Shown here: positions 1 to 8,795 of the stretch, one piece after another
Position numbering within the stretch: position 1 is the stretch's first letter
How the letters are laid out: every line of letters starts with the position of its first letter
DNA from: Kluyveromyces lactis
Taxonomy: Eukaryota; Ascomycota; Saccharomycetes; Saccharomycetales; Saccharomycetaceae
Assembly (NCBI RefSeq): GCF_000002515.2
Contig: NC_006042.1
Coordinates: 868,001 to 932,000, forward strand
Reading direction: 5' to 3'
Length of the DNA stretch: 64,000 nucleotides
Notes under the pieces: model-generated
What the model was told of the DNA's origin: nothing
Database searches by the model: none
The model's input: the letters and a program-made list of their open reading frames with translations, nothing else
Position numbers and translations under genes: made by a program

Positions 1-1513
1 CCTGATCGCCGAATATTATCGTGCACTATATGAAGAAAGCAAATACGAGAGTAGAAGCGCATTTGATCCGGCGTTCACATGGACAAAGGAAGAGGAGAAG
101 AAATTGCTTTGGAAGTTGAACTTCAGAGTTGCATTTGTGGCATGTTTTTTGTTTATTGCTCTTCAATTGGACCGTGGTAATTTATCTCAGGCAGTGGCCG
201 ACAATCTTCTTGAAGATTTACACATGGATACCAATGACTTTAATTTGGGTAACCAATTGTTCTACCTCTCCTTTTTCCTTGCAGAATTGCCTTCTCAGTT
301 GATTTCCAAAAGATTGGGTCCTGATATTTTCATTCCCATTCAAATTTGTGCTTGGTCCGTCGTTGCCATGGCGCAGGCTGCTATGCATAATAAAGCAGGG
401 TTTTTGATCTGCAGATGTTTGATTGGAGCTCTCGAGGGTGGATTTATTGCTGACCTTGTTTTATGGCTAACTTACTTCTTCACTAGTAAAGAACTTTCAA
501 TCAGGTTATCATGGTTCTGGACTAGTTTATCAATCGTTCAAGTTGTGAGTGCTTTACTGGCGTACGGTATTTTAAGAATGAGAGGCATCGGTGGTCTTGC
601 TGGATGGCAATACTTGTTCTTGCTAGAAGGAATTTTAACCTTCCTCATTGGTCTTTCCGGTTTTTATCTAATGGTCCCTGGCGCCGTCCAAACGAAAAAT
701 TGGATGCATCCAAAGGGGTGGTTCACAGAAAGAGAGGAAAAGATTGTTGTTAACAGAGTTCTTAGAGATGATCCATCTAAAGGTGACATGCATAATAGAC
801 AACCGATCTCTTTCAAGTTGCTGTGGAGTGCTATCTCTGATTATGATCTATGGCCAATTTACTTGATTGGGTTGATTGCTTATGTCCCAATGAACACTGT
901 ATCGACATATCTAACATTAACACTAAAATCTGTGGGATTCAGCACTTTGAATGTGCAGCTACTTTCTATTCCATACCAAGTTATCCACATTACTCTTCTC
1001 ATTGGAGTTACTTGGTACGCAGAAAGAATTGACCAAAGAGCGTACATGGGAGTTATCGCTTCGATTTGGAATGCCTTGTTCCTTGGTGTTCTAAGATGGT
1101 GGAAGGGATCCCTAGTTGAGGCATGGCCTACATTCGCGTTGTGTACATTATTACTGGGTGGTCCATACGTGCATGCAATCTGTGTTAGTTGGGTCTCTAG
1201 AAACTCCAATTCTATCAAAACTAGAGCTTTGAGTTCTGCATTGTATAATATGGCCGTTCAAGTAGGTGCAATTTATTCCACTCAAATCTACAGAAAAAAT
1301 GATGCACCGTTGTATCATACCGGTAACACCGTTCTATTTGCGATATCCATTGCAGGTATTCCGGTTTTCCTCTTTGCGAAATGGTATTACCGCACAAGAA
1401 ACAAGCGAAAGGAAGCTATCTGGAGCCAAATGTCCGAGGACGAACGTGTCGAATATATCCAAACGACCAGCGACCAAGCAAATAAAAGATTAGATTTTAG
1501 ATTTGCTGAGTGA
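1..1513 (+). CDS. SOA1: Dal5-family MFS permease, SOA1-like (5' end outside window)
   Basis: The reading frame is open from the first bases of the window to the stop at 1511-1513, so the start lies upstream and about 504 residues are visible. The visible N-terminus is a charged cytosolic segment ending in a run of acidic and basic residues (WTKEEEKKLLWKLNFR). This is typical of the anion:cation symporter (Dal5/allantoate permease) branch of the major facilitator superfamily. About 12 hydrophobic segments follow, with a long charged central loop near codons 230-270 and a basic C-terminal tail. The overall pattern most resembles S. cerevisiae Soa1 (YIL166C), a plasma-membrane transporter of sulfonates and inorganic sulfur compounds. 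Other Dal5-family members (Tna1, Thi73, Seo1, Dal5) have the same architecture, so the substrate is inferred. It converges on the Atg22-like gene, 150 bp away. Confidence 0.8.
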   Translation, partial: LIAEYYRALYEESKYESRSAFDPAFTWTKEEEKKLLWKLNFRVAFVACFLFIALQLDRGNLSQAVADNLLEDLHMDTNDFNLGNQLFYLSFFLAELPSQLISKRLGPDIFIPIQICAWSVVAMAQAAMHNKAGFLICRCLIGALEGGFIADLVLWLTYFFTSKELSIRLSWFWTSLSIVQVVSALLAYGILRMRGIGGLAGWQYLFLLEGILTFLIGLSGFYLMVPGAVQTKNWMHPKGWFTEREEKIVVNRVLRDDPSKGDMHNRQPISFKLLWSAISDYDLWPIYLIGLIAYVPMNTVSTYLTLTLKSVGFSTLNVQLLSIPYQVIHITLLIGVTWYAERIDQRAYMGVIASIWNALFLGVLRWWKGSLVEAWPTFALCTLLLGGPYVHAICVSWVSRNSNSIKTRALSSALYNMAVQVGAIYSTQIYRKNDAPLYHTGNTVLFAISIAGIPVFLFAKWYYRTRNKRKEAIWSQMSEDERVEYIQTTSDQANKRLDFRFAE

Positions 1514-1663
1514 ATTTCGTGAACTGTATTATTTGTTACTTTTGTTTACAATGTGCACGGCATGAATTCCCTGTATACTACATGCATATATACCAGAACT
1601 TTGATCTTTAATCTATAAAAGTTTTAACTACAACATTGTTTAATTCATTATGAAAACTCTTTT

Positions 1664-3307
1664 TTAACCACATTTCCCGGCTTGCTTCATCCCTTTTTCT
1701 ACATCGACACTGAAGAATAGTAGTAGAGCCACCAAATATAATAATGTGTTCGGAATGAATGGCATCCTGGAGTTCCCTGTCTTATCTTGAAGTAAAGCAA
1801 CAATCAAAGATTCAGACCAACCAGTACATAAACCAAGCATTACTTCAAAGCCAAAATATTGGTTTTCTTTACCTGTAGGTAACATTGCACTATATGCAAC
1901 GCGGTTGATTGTTCTGATACCAGAACTTGTGCTAACGAACAAAATCTGAAATAACCAGAATTCCCATCGATATTTAAAGCCAACCTTACTATTGAAGTTA
2001 GTTCCTAGACATCCCCAAAAATTGGTGAATGTTCCCACTAACAACATCCCATACAATGATCGTTTCATGTACGTGATGCTGTAGAAGCTTGGTTTGTTGC
2101 TGCAGGCGTACGAGTAAAATGCCATCCAACATAATGGCCCTAAACAGGCAACTATTAGGTTCATAAATTGCCAAATGGCAAACTCAGCATCCGATGAACC
2201 GATTCCCATGGTCGATCTGAAGAGTAATCCGAATACCGAGAGAAAATTCGAATACGCAATATTCCAAAGTACCCAAGCAACACAGAATTTGAATGCTTCT
2301 CTGTAATCCAATAAATCCATAAAAATTTCTTTGAATCTAACCAATGGCATTATTATCAAATCTCTCACACCTTTATTCTGGAATTCTTTTCCTTTCAAGC
2401 TCGGTATTAGGTTTGCACATATAATTGATATAAATGTAGTGACGAATCCTGCAACAGTCACTGCCAATAGAAAGTCCTTGTTTGAAGGATGAGAAGATGC
2501 ATGGGTAATAATAACTCCAACTAAAGAAGCGATAATTCCCCCAATATTTCCAACAACAAGACCCCAGGTGCTGACGTTAACACCTCGCAACATGACCCCA
2601 CCTTGTTTTGAATTGTGCTCATCTTGTAAAGCAAGTTTTCTTGCATTCATAAAGACAGGAATGTATGAGCTTTCAGTGATTTGGTATATTGTACCAAAGC
2701 AAAGCATAAGACAATACAACACTGATTGCTGGACTAAGGTTTGATATTTTTTAGTATCGGATAACCAGTAGAATGGAATAGCAAAGATACCATACGATGC
2801 CGTTGCGCCAATCATTAGCCATTTTCTATAGTCCGAATAATCAGCGAAGGCCATCATTAAAATTGCAATCGCACCTTCTAAAGACGTATAAATGGCCTTT
2901 AAGTAGAGAGAAAAAGACGTGTATTGAACTGTTCCGTAACTAAAAGTAACATAACAGTCGTCCCCTGTGGCTAAACAGGGACCAGATGAACCTTTTGGAT
3001 GACCTAACGCATGTGCTGTTGTTTGTATCGTTGCAGGGACATACGATCTCATCATCGCAGCCGTAGGACCTGTAGAAAAGCAGATTAATAGCCAAACAAG
3101 GTAAGTCTTCCTGGTATCCCACTTGGATAGTTGAGAGTCTTTGAAATTGCATGATGCAGACGAAATCTGTTCTTGTTGGAATGTCTCATCATGTTCACAC
3201 ACAAGCTCTTGTACTGAAGCATCAGCTGTCAGTTTTTTGGAGCCTGACAGAGTAGAACAGCCGGTGCTATTCGGTTTGAGAGGTGTACTTTCCAGCATTT
3301 CATTCAT
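1664..3307 (-). CDS. Atg22-family vacuolar transporter (Atg22-like)
   Basis: The product has 547 residues, close to the 528 of S. cerevisiae Atg22, with a hydrophilic N-terminus of about 65 residues and roughly 12 membrane segments. Family features visible are a luminal loop with paired cysteines (GPCLATGDDCYVTF), a following SFSLYLKAIYTSLEG helix and the ADYSDYRKWLMIG loop. These belong to the fungal Atg22 branch of the MFS. Atg22 exports amino acids such as leucine, isoleucine and tyrosine from the vacuole after autophagic breakdown. This copy looks divergent from the canonical Atg22 and may be a second, lineage-specific paralogue. A canonical Atg22 elsewhere in the genome would confirm that. 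A second ATG three codons downstream could also be the start. The annotation as Atg22 family is fairly secure; the substrate is inferred. Confidence 0.75.
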   Translation of the reverse strand: MNEMLESTPLKPNSTGCSTLSGSKKLTADASVQELVCEHDETFQQEQISSASCNFKDSQLSKWDTRKTYLVWLLICFSTGPTAAMMRSYVPATIQTTAHALGHPKGSSGPCLATGDDCYVTFSYGTVQYTSFSLYLKAIYTSLEGAIAILMMAFADYSDYRKWLMIGATASYGIFAIPFYWLSDTKKYQTLVQQSVLYCLMLCFGTIYQITESSYIPVFMNARKLALQDEHNSKQGGVMLRGVNVSTWGLVVGNIGGIIASLVGVIITHASSHPSNKDFLLAVTVAGFVTTFISIICANLIPSLKGKEFQNKGVRDLIIMPLVRFKEIFMDLLDYREAFKFCVAWVLWNIAYSNFLSVFGLLFRSTMGIGSSDAEFAIWQFMNLIVACLGPLCWMAFYSYACSNKPSFYSITYMKRSLYGMLLVGTFTNFWGCLGTNFNSKVGFKYRWEFWLFQILFVSTSSGIRTINRVAYSAMLPTGKENQYFGFEVMLGLCTGWSESLIVALLQDKTGNSRMPFIPNTLLYLVALLLFFSVDVEKGMKQAGKCG

Positions 3308-4880
3308 ATCAAAGTACTATTTCGCTGTGACAATACTATATCAAGTCCAAAGGTCATTCGGGGAAAAATGTCTGACGCGAACAACCCATATACTCAAGTT
3401 GACCATTTATTTATATTCAAAGAAAAAACTGCTTTTCATATCCACTCAACAAGTAACATTTCCTAGTTGTGATAAAGCAGCAACAATGATCTTGGTAATA
3501 TACTAAATTTTGAAACGCAACTGGGACTTTTGAGTGCATTCTTCGATATTAAAGATTAGTACCAAATAATAATTGCTCACGAGTGAATAAGAATATTTCA
3601 AGAGATAAAAAGTGCACAAAACACAAGCCTGAGATGAAGCCCAAAAAACTAATCAACTAACCAATTAAAACTTGTAGTGAGCAATGTCACTGTACTCTAC
3701 CAGCTCCTGATTTTACCTAACACATTCATTTAAATCATGTGTCAATTGATTAGTTCAAATGTCAAGTGAAGCAAAGAATTCTGTCGCGTGTCAAAAGTTG
3801 GCGAGTCAGTTAATTTCATGTCAACAAAATGAAACACTTACGCACGTGATTGGCAAATAGATCGCAGCAGCTTCAGTACATTAGTCCAGCGAGCCAAAAA
3901 AACCTCAATCGAGTAATTCTTTGCCTGGCATCTACACATCACGTGACTTAAATCGATACTATCGAAAACATAACTCCTTCCTACAAACCGCCGCACTGTC
4001 GAGGAGAGCGTGATCAAATAGCGAAACTATTTCATGACCGTTTCTGTCGAACTTTCTGGAAAAATGAAAAAAAAAATGAAAATAATGTGAGCGGCCATAA
4101 GGCATCATTCAAAACGATGTACAGCTCCTGATTCTCCAGGCGAAAAGCCAAATCCAAAAAAACTGGACATCCAAATGTCTATAACAAAAATGGACGAATG
4201 ACGGTTATATTAGGTAAAAATAATTCAGTTAGGTAATGGTGGTGAATAGCGAACTCGGAGAAACTGCCAGAAAAAAATAATCGACAATAGCGGAACCTGC
4301 CTCACGATTACAGAAGAGGATAGAACTCTTGTGTGTATATAGGAATTTTAATTAACTCTTTGACTACTTTTTTTTGGAATTAATTAGCTGGCAGAAAATG
4401 AAAGAATTCTATGGGCTCGCAGTGGAGTTCAGCAATGCGGACATGGCTGGCTGCTATCTAGTAAGAGTTAACCCAACTATTGTTCGAATCCTTATTCCTA
4501 TTTCTCTTAAATGTGTAATCTGACCGGTTGATCCGCAACTTTATATGCCATTTTCTGTGTAGCTTTCTTTCCAAATTTCTCGATTTTATCATCTTCATTT
4601 TTTAGATATTTTTTTCACGGAATATAAAGGAAGGAGTAGAGGCGAAAAAAAAAAAGGATTTATAAAGGATCAAATAATTATAAGATTGGAAGGATTACTA
4701 GAAGCTAAGTGGTTTTTTGATTGATTGATTGTTGTCTTCTTTGTGACATTAGCTGAAGGAACTAGTGATAGCAAGATTTTCGAAGCAAAAGTAACATTTT
4801 CCAGTAGGTGGTGTTTTTTTTTTTTTGGATTCTGATTTCTTTACCTGTTATAGATTTTTTAATATACGAGAATAGTCACT
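3308..4880. other. Divergent intergenic region, Atg22-like / HSP60
   Basis: This 1.57-kb stretch between two divergent genes has no credible coding ORF. It holds two CACGTG E-boxes (3843-3848 and 3940-3945), a three-unit heat-shock element (4049-4061), and several A/T homopolymer runs close to HSP60 (for example 4644-4657 and 4815-4826) that would favour nucleosome depletion. A short run resembling a tRNA B-box near 4480 was examined and rejected. Confidence 0.6.
4049..4061 (+). promoter_or_regulatory. Heat-shock element (Hsf1 site)
   Basis: GAACTTTCTGGAA is a perfect three-unit GAAnnTTCnnGAA heat-shock element. It lies about 820 bp upstream of the HSP60 start and about 740 bp upstream of the Atg22-like start. 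Hsf1 is the known activator of HSP60 in yeasts, so HSP60 is the likelier target, though the distance is long for a yeast promoter. Confidence 0.5.
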
Positions 4881-6605
4881 ATGTTGAGAAGTACCGTAAA
4901 GCCAGGCAATTTGACCTTGAAGAGAAGCACTCAATTGTTGAGTCGTCGTCTATATTCTTCGCACAAAGAATTAAAGTTTGGTGTTGAAGGTAGAGCTGCC
5001 TTGTTAAAGGGTGTTGAAACTCTAGCGGAAGCTGTTTCTGCCACTTTGGGTCCAAAAGGTAGAAACGTTTTGATTGAGCAACCATTTGGCGCTCCAAAGA
5101 TCACCAAGGATGGTGTTACTGTTGCTAGAGCCATTACTTTGGAAGATAAGTTCGAAAACATGGGTGCTAAGCTTTTACAAGAAGTTGCTTCCAAGACAAA
5201 CGAAGCTGCCGGTGACGGTACCACTTCTGCCACTGTCTTAGGTAAGGCCATTTTCACTGAATCCGTTAAGAATGTTGCAGCTGGTTGTAACCCAATGGAT
5301 TTGAGAAGAGGTACTCAAGCTGCTGTCGAAAAAGTAATTCAATACTTGTCAGAGAACAAGAAAGAAATCACCACTTCTGCTGAAATCGCTCAAGTGGCAA
5401 CTATTTCTGCCAACGGGGATGCTCACGTTGGTAAGTTGTTGGCTTCAGCCATGGAAAAAGTTGGTAAGGAAGGTGTCATCACTATCAGAGAGGGTAGAAC
5501 CTTGGAAGATGAATTGGAAGTCACTGAAGGTATGAGATTCGACCGTGGTTTCATTTCTCCATACTTTATTACCGACGCTAAATCTGGTAAGGTGGAATTT
5601 GAAAAACCTTTGATCTTATTGAGTGAAAAGAAGATCTCCTCAATCCAGGATATCTTGCCTTCTTTGGAATTGTCAAACCAAACCAGAAGACCATTGTTGA
5701 TCATCGCCGAAGATATTGATGGCGAAGCTTTGGCTGCTTGTATTTTGAACAAGTTGAGAGGTCAAGTTCAAGTTTGTGCCGTTAAAGCTCCAGGTTTCGG
5801 TGATAACAGGAAGAACACCTTGGGCGATATTGCCATCTTGTCTGGTGGTACTGTCTTCACTGAAGAATTGGACCTAAAGCCAGAAAACGCTACCATCCAA
5901 CATTTGGGTTCTTGTGATTCTGTTTCTATTACCAAGGAAGATACCGTTATCTTGAATGGTAACGGTCCAAAAGAAAACATCGAAACCAGAATTGAACAAA
6001 TCAAGAACTCTATTGACTTGACCACTACCAACTCTTACGAAAAGGAAAAGTTGCAAGAACGTTTAGCTAAGTTGTCCGGCGGTGTTGCCGTCATTAGAGT
6101 CGGTGGTTCTTCCGAAGTCGAAGTCGGCGAAAAGAAGGACCGTTACGATGACGCTTTGAACGCTACAAGAGCTGCTGTCGAAGAAGGTATCTTGCCAGGT
6201 GGTGGTACTGCTTTGCTAAAGGCTTCTAGAGTCTTGGACGAAGTCGCAACAGAAAACTTTGACCAAAAGTTGGGTGTTGACATCATCAGAAAGGCCATTT
6301 CCAGACCAGCTAGAAAGATCATCGAGAACGCTGGTGAAGAAGGCTCCGTTATCGTCGGTAAGATTATCGATGAATACGGCCAAGACTTTACCAAGGGTTA
6401 CAATGCAGCCAAGGGTGAATACACCGACATGTTGGCTGCTGGTATTATCGATCCATTCAAGGTTGTCAGAAGCGGTCTAGTAGACGCTGCTGGTGTTGCT
6501 TCTCTATTGGCTACCACTGAAGTTGCTATCGTTGATGCTCCAAAGCCAGCTGGTGCTGCTCCAGCTATGCCAGGTGGTATGCCAGGTATGCCAGGCATGA
6601 TGTAA
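4881..6605 (+). CDS. HSP60: Mitochondrial chaperonin Hsp60
   Basis: The 574-residue product matches group I chaperonins end to end (S. cerevisiae Hsp60 has 572). Residues 1-25 form a basic, serine-rich mitochondrial presequence ([20 protein letters not shown]), followed by the mature N-terminus [17 protein letters not shown]. Typical motifs are the ATP site GPKGRNV and DGVT, the [15 protein letters not shown] loop, and the C-terminal Gly-Met tail ending in [10 protein letters not shown]. Hsp60 forms tetradecameric rings in the matrix and folds imported proteins with Hsp10. Codon use is strongly biased (AAG, GGT, TTG), as expected of a highly expressed gene. The start is fixed by the presequence. 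The upstream heat-shock element fits stress induction. Confidence 0.98.
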   Translation: MLRSTVKPGNLTLKRSTQLLSRRLYSSHKELKFGVEGRAALLKGVETLAEAVSATLGPKGRNVLIEQPFGAPKITKDGVTVARAITLEDKFENMGAKLLQEVASKTNEAAGDGTTSATVLGKAIFTESVKNVAAGCNPMDLRRGTQAAVEKVIQYLSENKKEITTSAEIAQVATISANGDAHVGKLLASAMEKVGKEGVITIREGRTLEDELEVTEGMRFDRGFISPYFITDAKSGKVEFEKPLILLSEKKISSIQDILPSLELSNQTRRPLLIIAEDIDGEALAACILNKLRGQVQVCAVKAPGFGDNRKNTLGDIAILSGGTVFTEELDLKPENATIQHLGSCDSVSITKEDTVILNGNGPKENIETRIEQIKNSIDLTTTNSYEKEKLQERLAKLSGGVAVIRVGGSSEVEVGEKKDRYDDALNATRAAVEEGILPGGGTALLKASRVLDEVATENFDQKLGVDIIRKAISRPARKIIENAGEEGSVIVGKIIDEYGQDFTKGYNAAKGEYTDMLAAGIIDPFKVVRSGLVDAAGVASLLATTEVAIVDAPKPAGAAPAMPGGMPGMPGMM

Positions 6606-7249
6606 AGTGGAACAATTACTTGAAAACTTGAAAAGTGAAACAGATCAAAGAAAACAACCGTCAAAAAATGTTAGAATTACAAGAATTTTTACTGAACATT
6701 AGCTTTTTCACCTAAAATACATTCCACTTTTATTTAAATGAATATATAACGTACGTATAATGACGATCCCGTGTAAATAAAAAGATACTTCTACATGTTT
6801 AAATAGTTTCCTCATCATCAACCCGCTTTTCAACACTTCCTCTGTCCTTGACAGGATGGCTAGCATTCTCCAGAAGGTACAGAGAAAAAGGAAAAAGCAG
6901 AGTGAAAAGAAAAAAATTTGGGGCGAGCTGGGAATTGAACCCAGGGCCTCTCGCATGCTTTGCAGTAGTTAAACCTCGTTTATCGAAGCTTCGCTAGGCT
7001 ATTAACCCAAAGCGAGAATCATACCACTAGACCACACGCCCTAATTTATGAAAACTGAAAAGCGTCATCTTGTTACATTGAAAATGCAGTACCATAACTT
7101 ATGAGTATGCATTACCTGATTTTGCCAAAAGATGACGTTTAAAAATTAAGGTTGGATTCACTGCCAACTGTTAAGATCGATGTTGAATTATCATCAATGG
7201 CAAGCAAACAAAGATATTCCACCAAATAAGGCACTTCAAAATAACAGTT
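6606..7249. other. Intergenic region HSP60 - SCS3, containing tRNA-Pro
   Basis: Apart from the tRNA gene at 6920-7041, this stretch carries only the HSP60 3' end and the SCS3 promoter. I see no other structured element. Confidence 0.5.
6920..7041 (-). tRNA. tRNA-Pro (UGG anticodon) with 50-nt intron
   Basis: The complement reads GGGCGTGTGGTCTAGTGGTA at the 5' end (A box) and has a GGGTTCAATTCCC T-arm. A 7-bp acceptor stem (GGGCGTG with its partner CTCGCCC, including a G-C/T-G wobble) and a final C discriminator base close the molecule. The anticodon loop TTTGGGT lies between CTCGC and GCGAG, giving anticodon TGG. An intron of 50 nt interrupts it one base 3' of the anticodon, at roughly 6956-7005, leaving a mature tRNA of 72 nt. 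The exons are essentially those of S. cerevisiae tP(UGG), whose intron is about 31 nt. The last intron bases (CAAAGCA) are the same as in S. cerevisiae. Confidence 0.95.
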
Positions 7250-8263
7250 ATGAAACGGGTATTTTGGTTGTTATGTCCAGTTTTATTTTTAGCTCCCTAT
7301 GTTTTGCCGATTTCACTTGGAACAGCTGATAAAGATGGAATACTGAACGTATATTTTGTTAAGTTTGGTTGGTTTTGGACATCGGTAATATCATGCTTAT
7401 GTGTGATAAGGTACTCTAATATAGTCAACCATTGGAAAAGGTACCTGCTATTAACGTTATGGTGGATGATATTTACCCAAGAAGTATTTGGATTGACGCC
7501 GCTAATGGATCTAGTGTTCCTTAACAGCGGAGGAATTTGTTCATTTGACATATTTAGTACAGATGGCAATGAACAGACACTGAATTTGCAATTCCATGAC
7601 AATGAGTTTAGAAGGCTTAGGGGAATACGAAGGATGCTAAATTGGCTTGGTAATGTGCATGGTAGTGAAACACTTTTATCTGCGTTGAACTCTATTATCT
7701 CGGAAGATAGTTCAGAGTATACTCCAGAACTTGCTGCTGAATTATCTGAATTATCCAAATTGGTGAAGTCAAGTGCTGGTTGCTCATATGCTGGAGGACA
7801 CTGGGTTGGCGGACATGATCCAAGTGGACATATATTTTTGATAACACTTATGCTTATGTTGATGTTTGGGGAGTTATCATTATATCAAAGTCGTGCATTT
7901 AGACACTTGCAAAATACTTATAAAAGATTTTTGAACCGGGCAGGTAGTCAGTTATTACAACTTCTAGATAATAGTGCATTGGCTAATTTATGGATTCATG
8001 ATGATCATGATGATGATTCACAATGGTGGTTCAAGTTTCTCTTTCAACCTCCATTGTCATGTTACCAGACCTTAATGACCTTAATATATCTGATTCTGAG
8101 GTTTATAATTTGGGAAAATCCGATACTATTACTATTCACTTTAACAGCGTTGTGGTCATACTCATTTGTAGTGACAGTAATGCTCTTTCACACATTTTGG
8201 GAGCAGTTATCCGGGTTTGTTGCTGCATATTTGGTTTGCATTCTTGTGTATCAATTCTTTTAA
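7250..8263 (+). CDS. SCS3: FIT-family ER membrane protein Scs3
   Basis: This 337-residue polytopic membrane protein belongs to the FIT (fat storage-inducing transmembrane) family. Diagnostic features are KFGWFWTS near residue 40, KRYLLLTLWW, GLTPLMDLVF, and the signature GGHWVGGHDPSGHIFL near residue 185. A second conserved histidine sits in the last third (MLFHTFWEQLSG). FIT proteins are acyl-CoA diphosphatases of the ER. They control lipid-droplet budding and ER phospholipid balance, and S. cerevisiae Scs3 is needed for inositol prototrophy. The length lies between S. cerevisiae Scs3 (380) and Yft2 (274). Residue pattern and neighbours (the SCS3-MET13-MON1-RPS2-NAB2 series) favour Scs3. It is convergent with the zinc-cluster gene downstream. 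Confidence 0.9.
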   Translation: MKRVFWLLCPVLFLAPYVLPISLGTADKDGILNVYFVKFGWFWTSVISCLCVIRYSNIVNHWKRYLLLTLWWMIFTQEVFGLTPLMDLVFLNSGGICSFDIFSTDGNEQTLNLQFHDNEFRRLRGIRRMLNWLGNVHGSETLLSALNSIISEDSSEYTPELAAELSELSKLVKSSAGCSYAGGHWVGGHDPSGHIFLITLMLMLMFGELSLYQSRAFRHLQNTYKRFLNRAGSQLLQLLDNSALANLWIHDDHDDDSQWWFKFLFQPPLSCYQTLMTLIYLILRFIIWENPILLLFTLTALWSYSFVVTVMLFHTFWEQLSGFVAAYLVCILVYQFF

Positions 8264-8339
8264 CTGATCATAATGTCACGTAATATATTTCGTTTATATA
8301 CAAGTTATTTACAAAGCTCTAGAAATATTTTGGTAATGT

Positions 8340-8795
8340 TCATAAATCATCATGTAATGCCTCATCAAAAACTTCGTTTGAAGCAAGGTCAAACATATCT
8401 TCAAAGTTTACTCCAGAATCTCTCCAAATTTCATTGAAAATAAGTTCGATGTCTGCTTGTTCGACTGGAGGAAAAACTGGCTCTACCAGTGGGCTGGAAC
8501 GCTGTAAATCGTCAGCTACAACAATTTCTGTAGGTATGTTTCTTATTGGAGACTGTGGATTTTGCTTGGTAGAGTGAAGACCGACAATTTTTTCTAGTAT
8601 TAAACGAGTTGTCCGCTCAAAAAGGAACATCTGTACGAAAGGAGCACGGTTTGAGACGTATTGAAAAACCGGTAGGAGATTTGGATGCCTTAATTGGTCA
8701 CTGCACAATTTGAATCCTTTATAGTATGACATGAAGGAAATTGGAGTTTTCGGAAGGGGTTCCCGATTCACTACAAAAGGTTGTTCGTTCGGCAT
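8340..8795 (-). pseudogene. Out-of-frame C-terminal tail of the YRR1/PDR8-type regulator
   Basis: This 151-codon frame continues the conserved C-terminal part of the upstream zinc-cluster regulator (KTPISFMSYYKGFKLC, then an acidic end rich in Asp and Glu that looks like an activation domain) but lies in the +1 frame relative to it. The two frames overlap at 8719-8795. A tandem GTTC GTTC on the plus strand (8783-8790) is the simplest cause: with a single copy of the 4-bp unit the two frames would be continuous. The nominal ATG of this frame is incidental. The tail would only be made if ribosomes shift frame, or if the duplication is a sequencing or strain-specific change. Confidence 0.7.

Noticed and set aside
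880-1218. Antisense 112-codon frame within the permease gene
   Set aside because: It lies wholly opposite a well-supported coding region and has no independent coding signal.
4410-4500. Possible tRNA, from a TTCGAATCC B-box-like string near 4480
   Set aside because: The flanking bases cannot form a T-stem or an acceptor stem, and no A box lies at the right distance.
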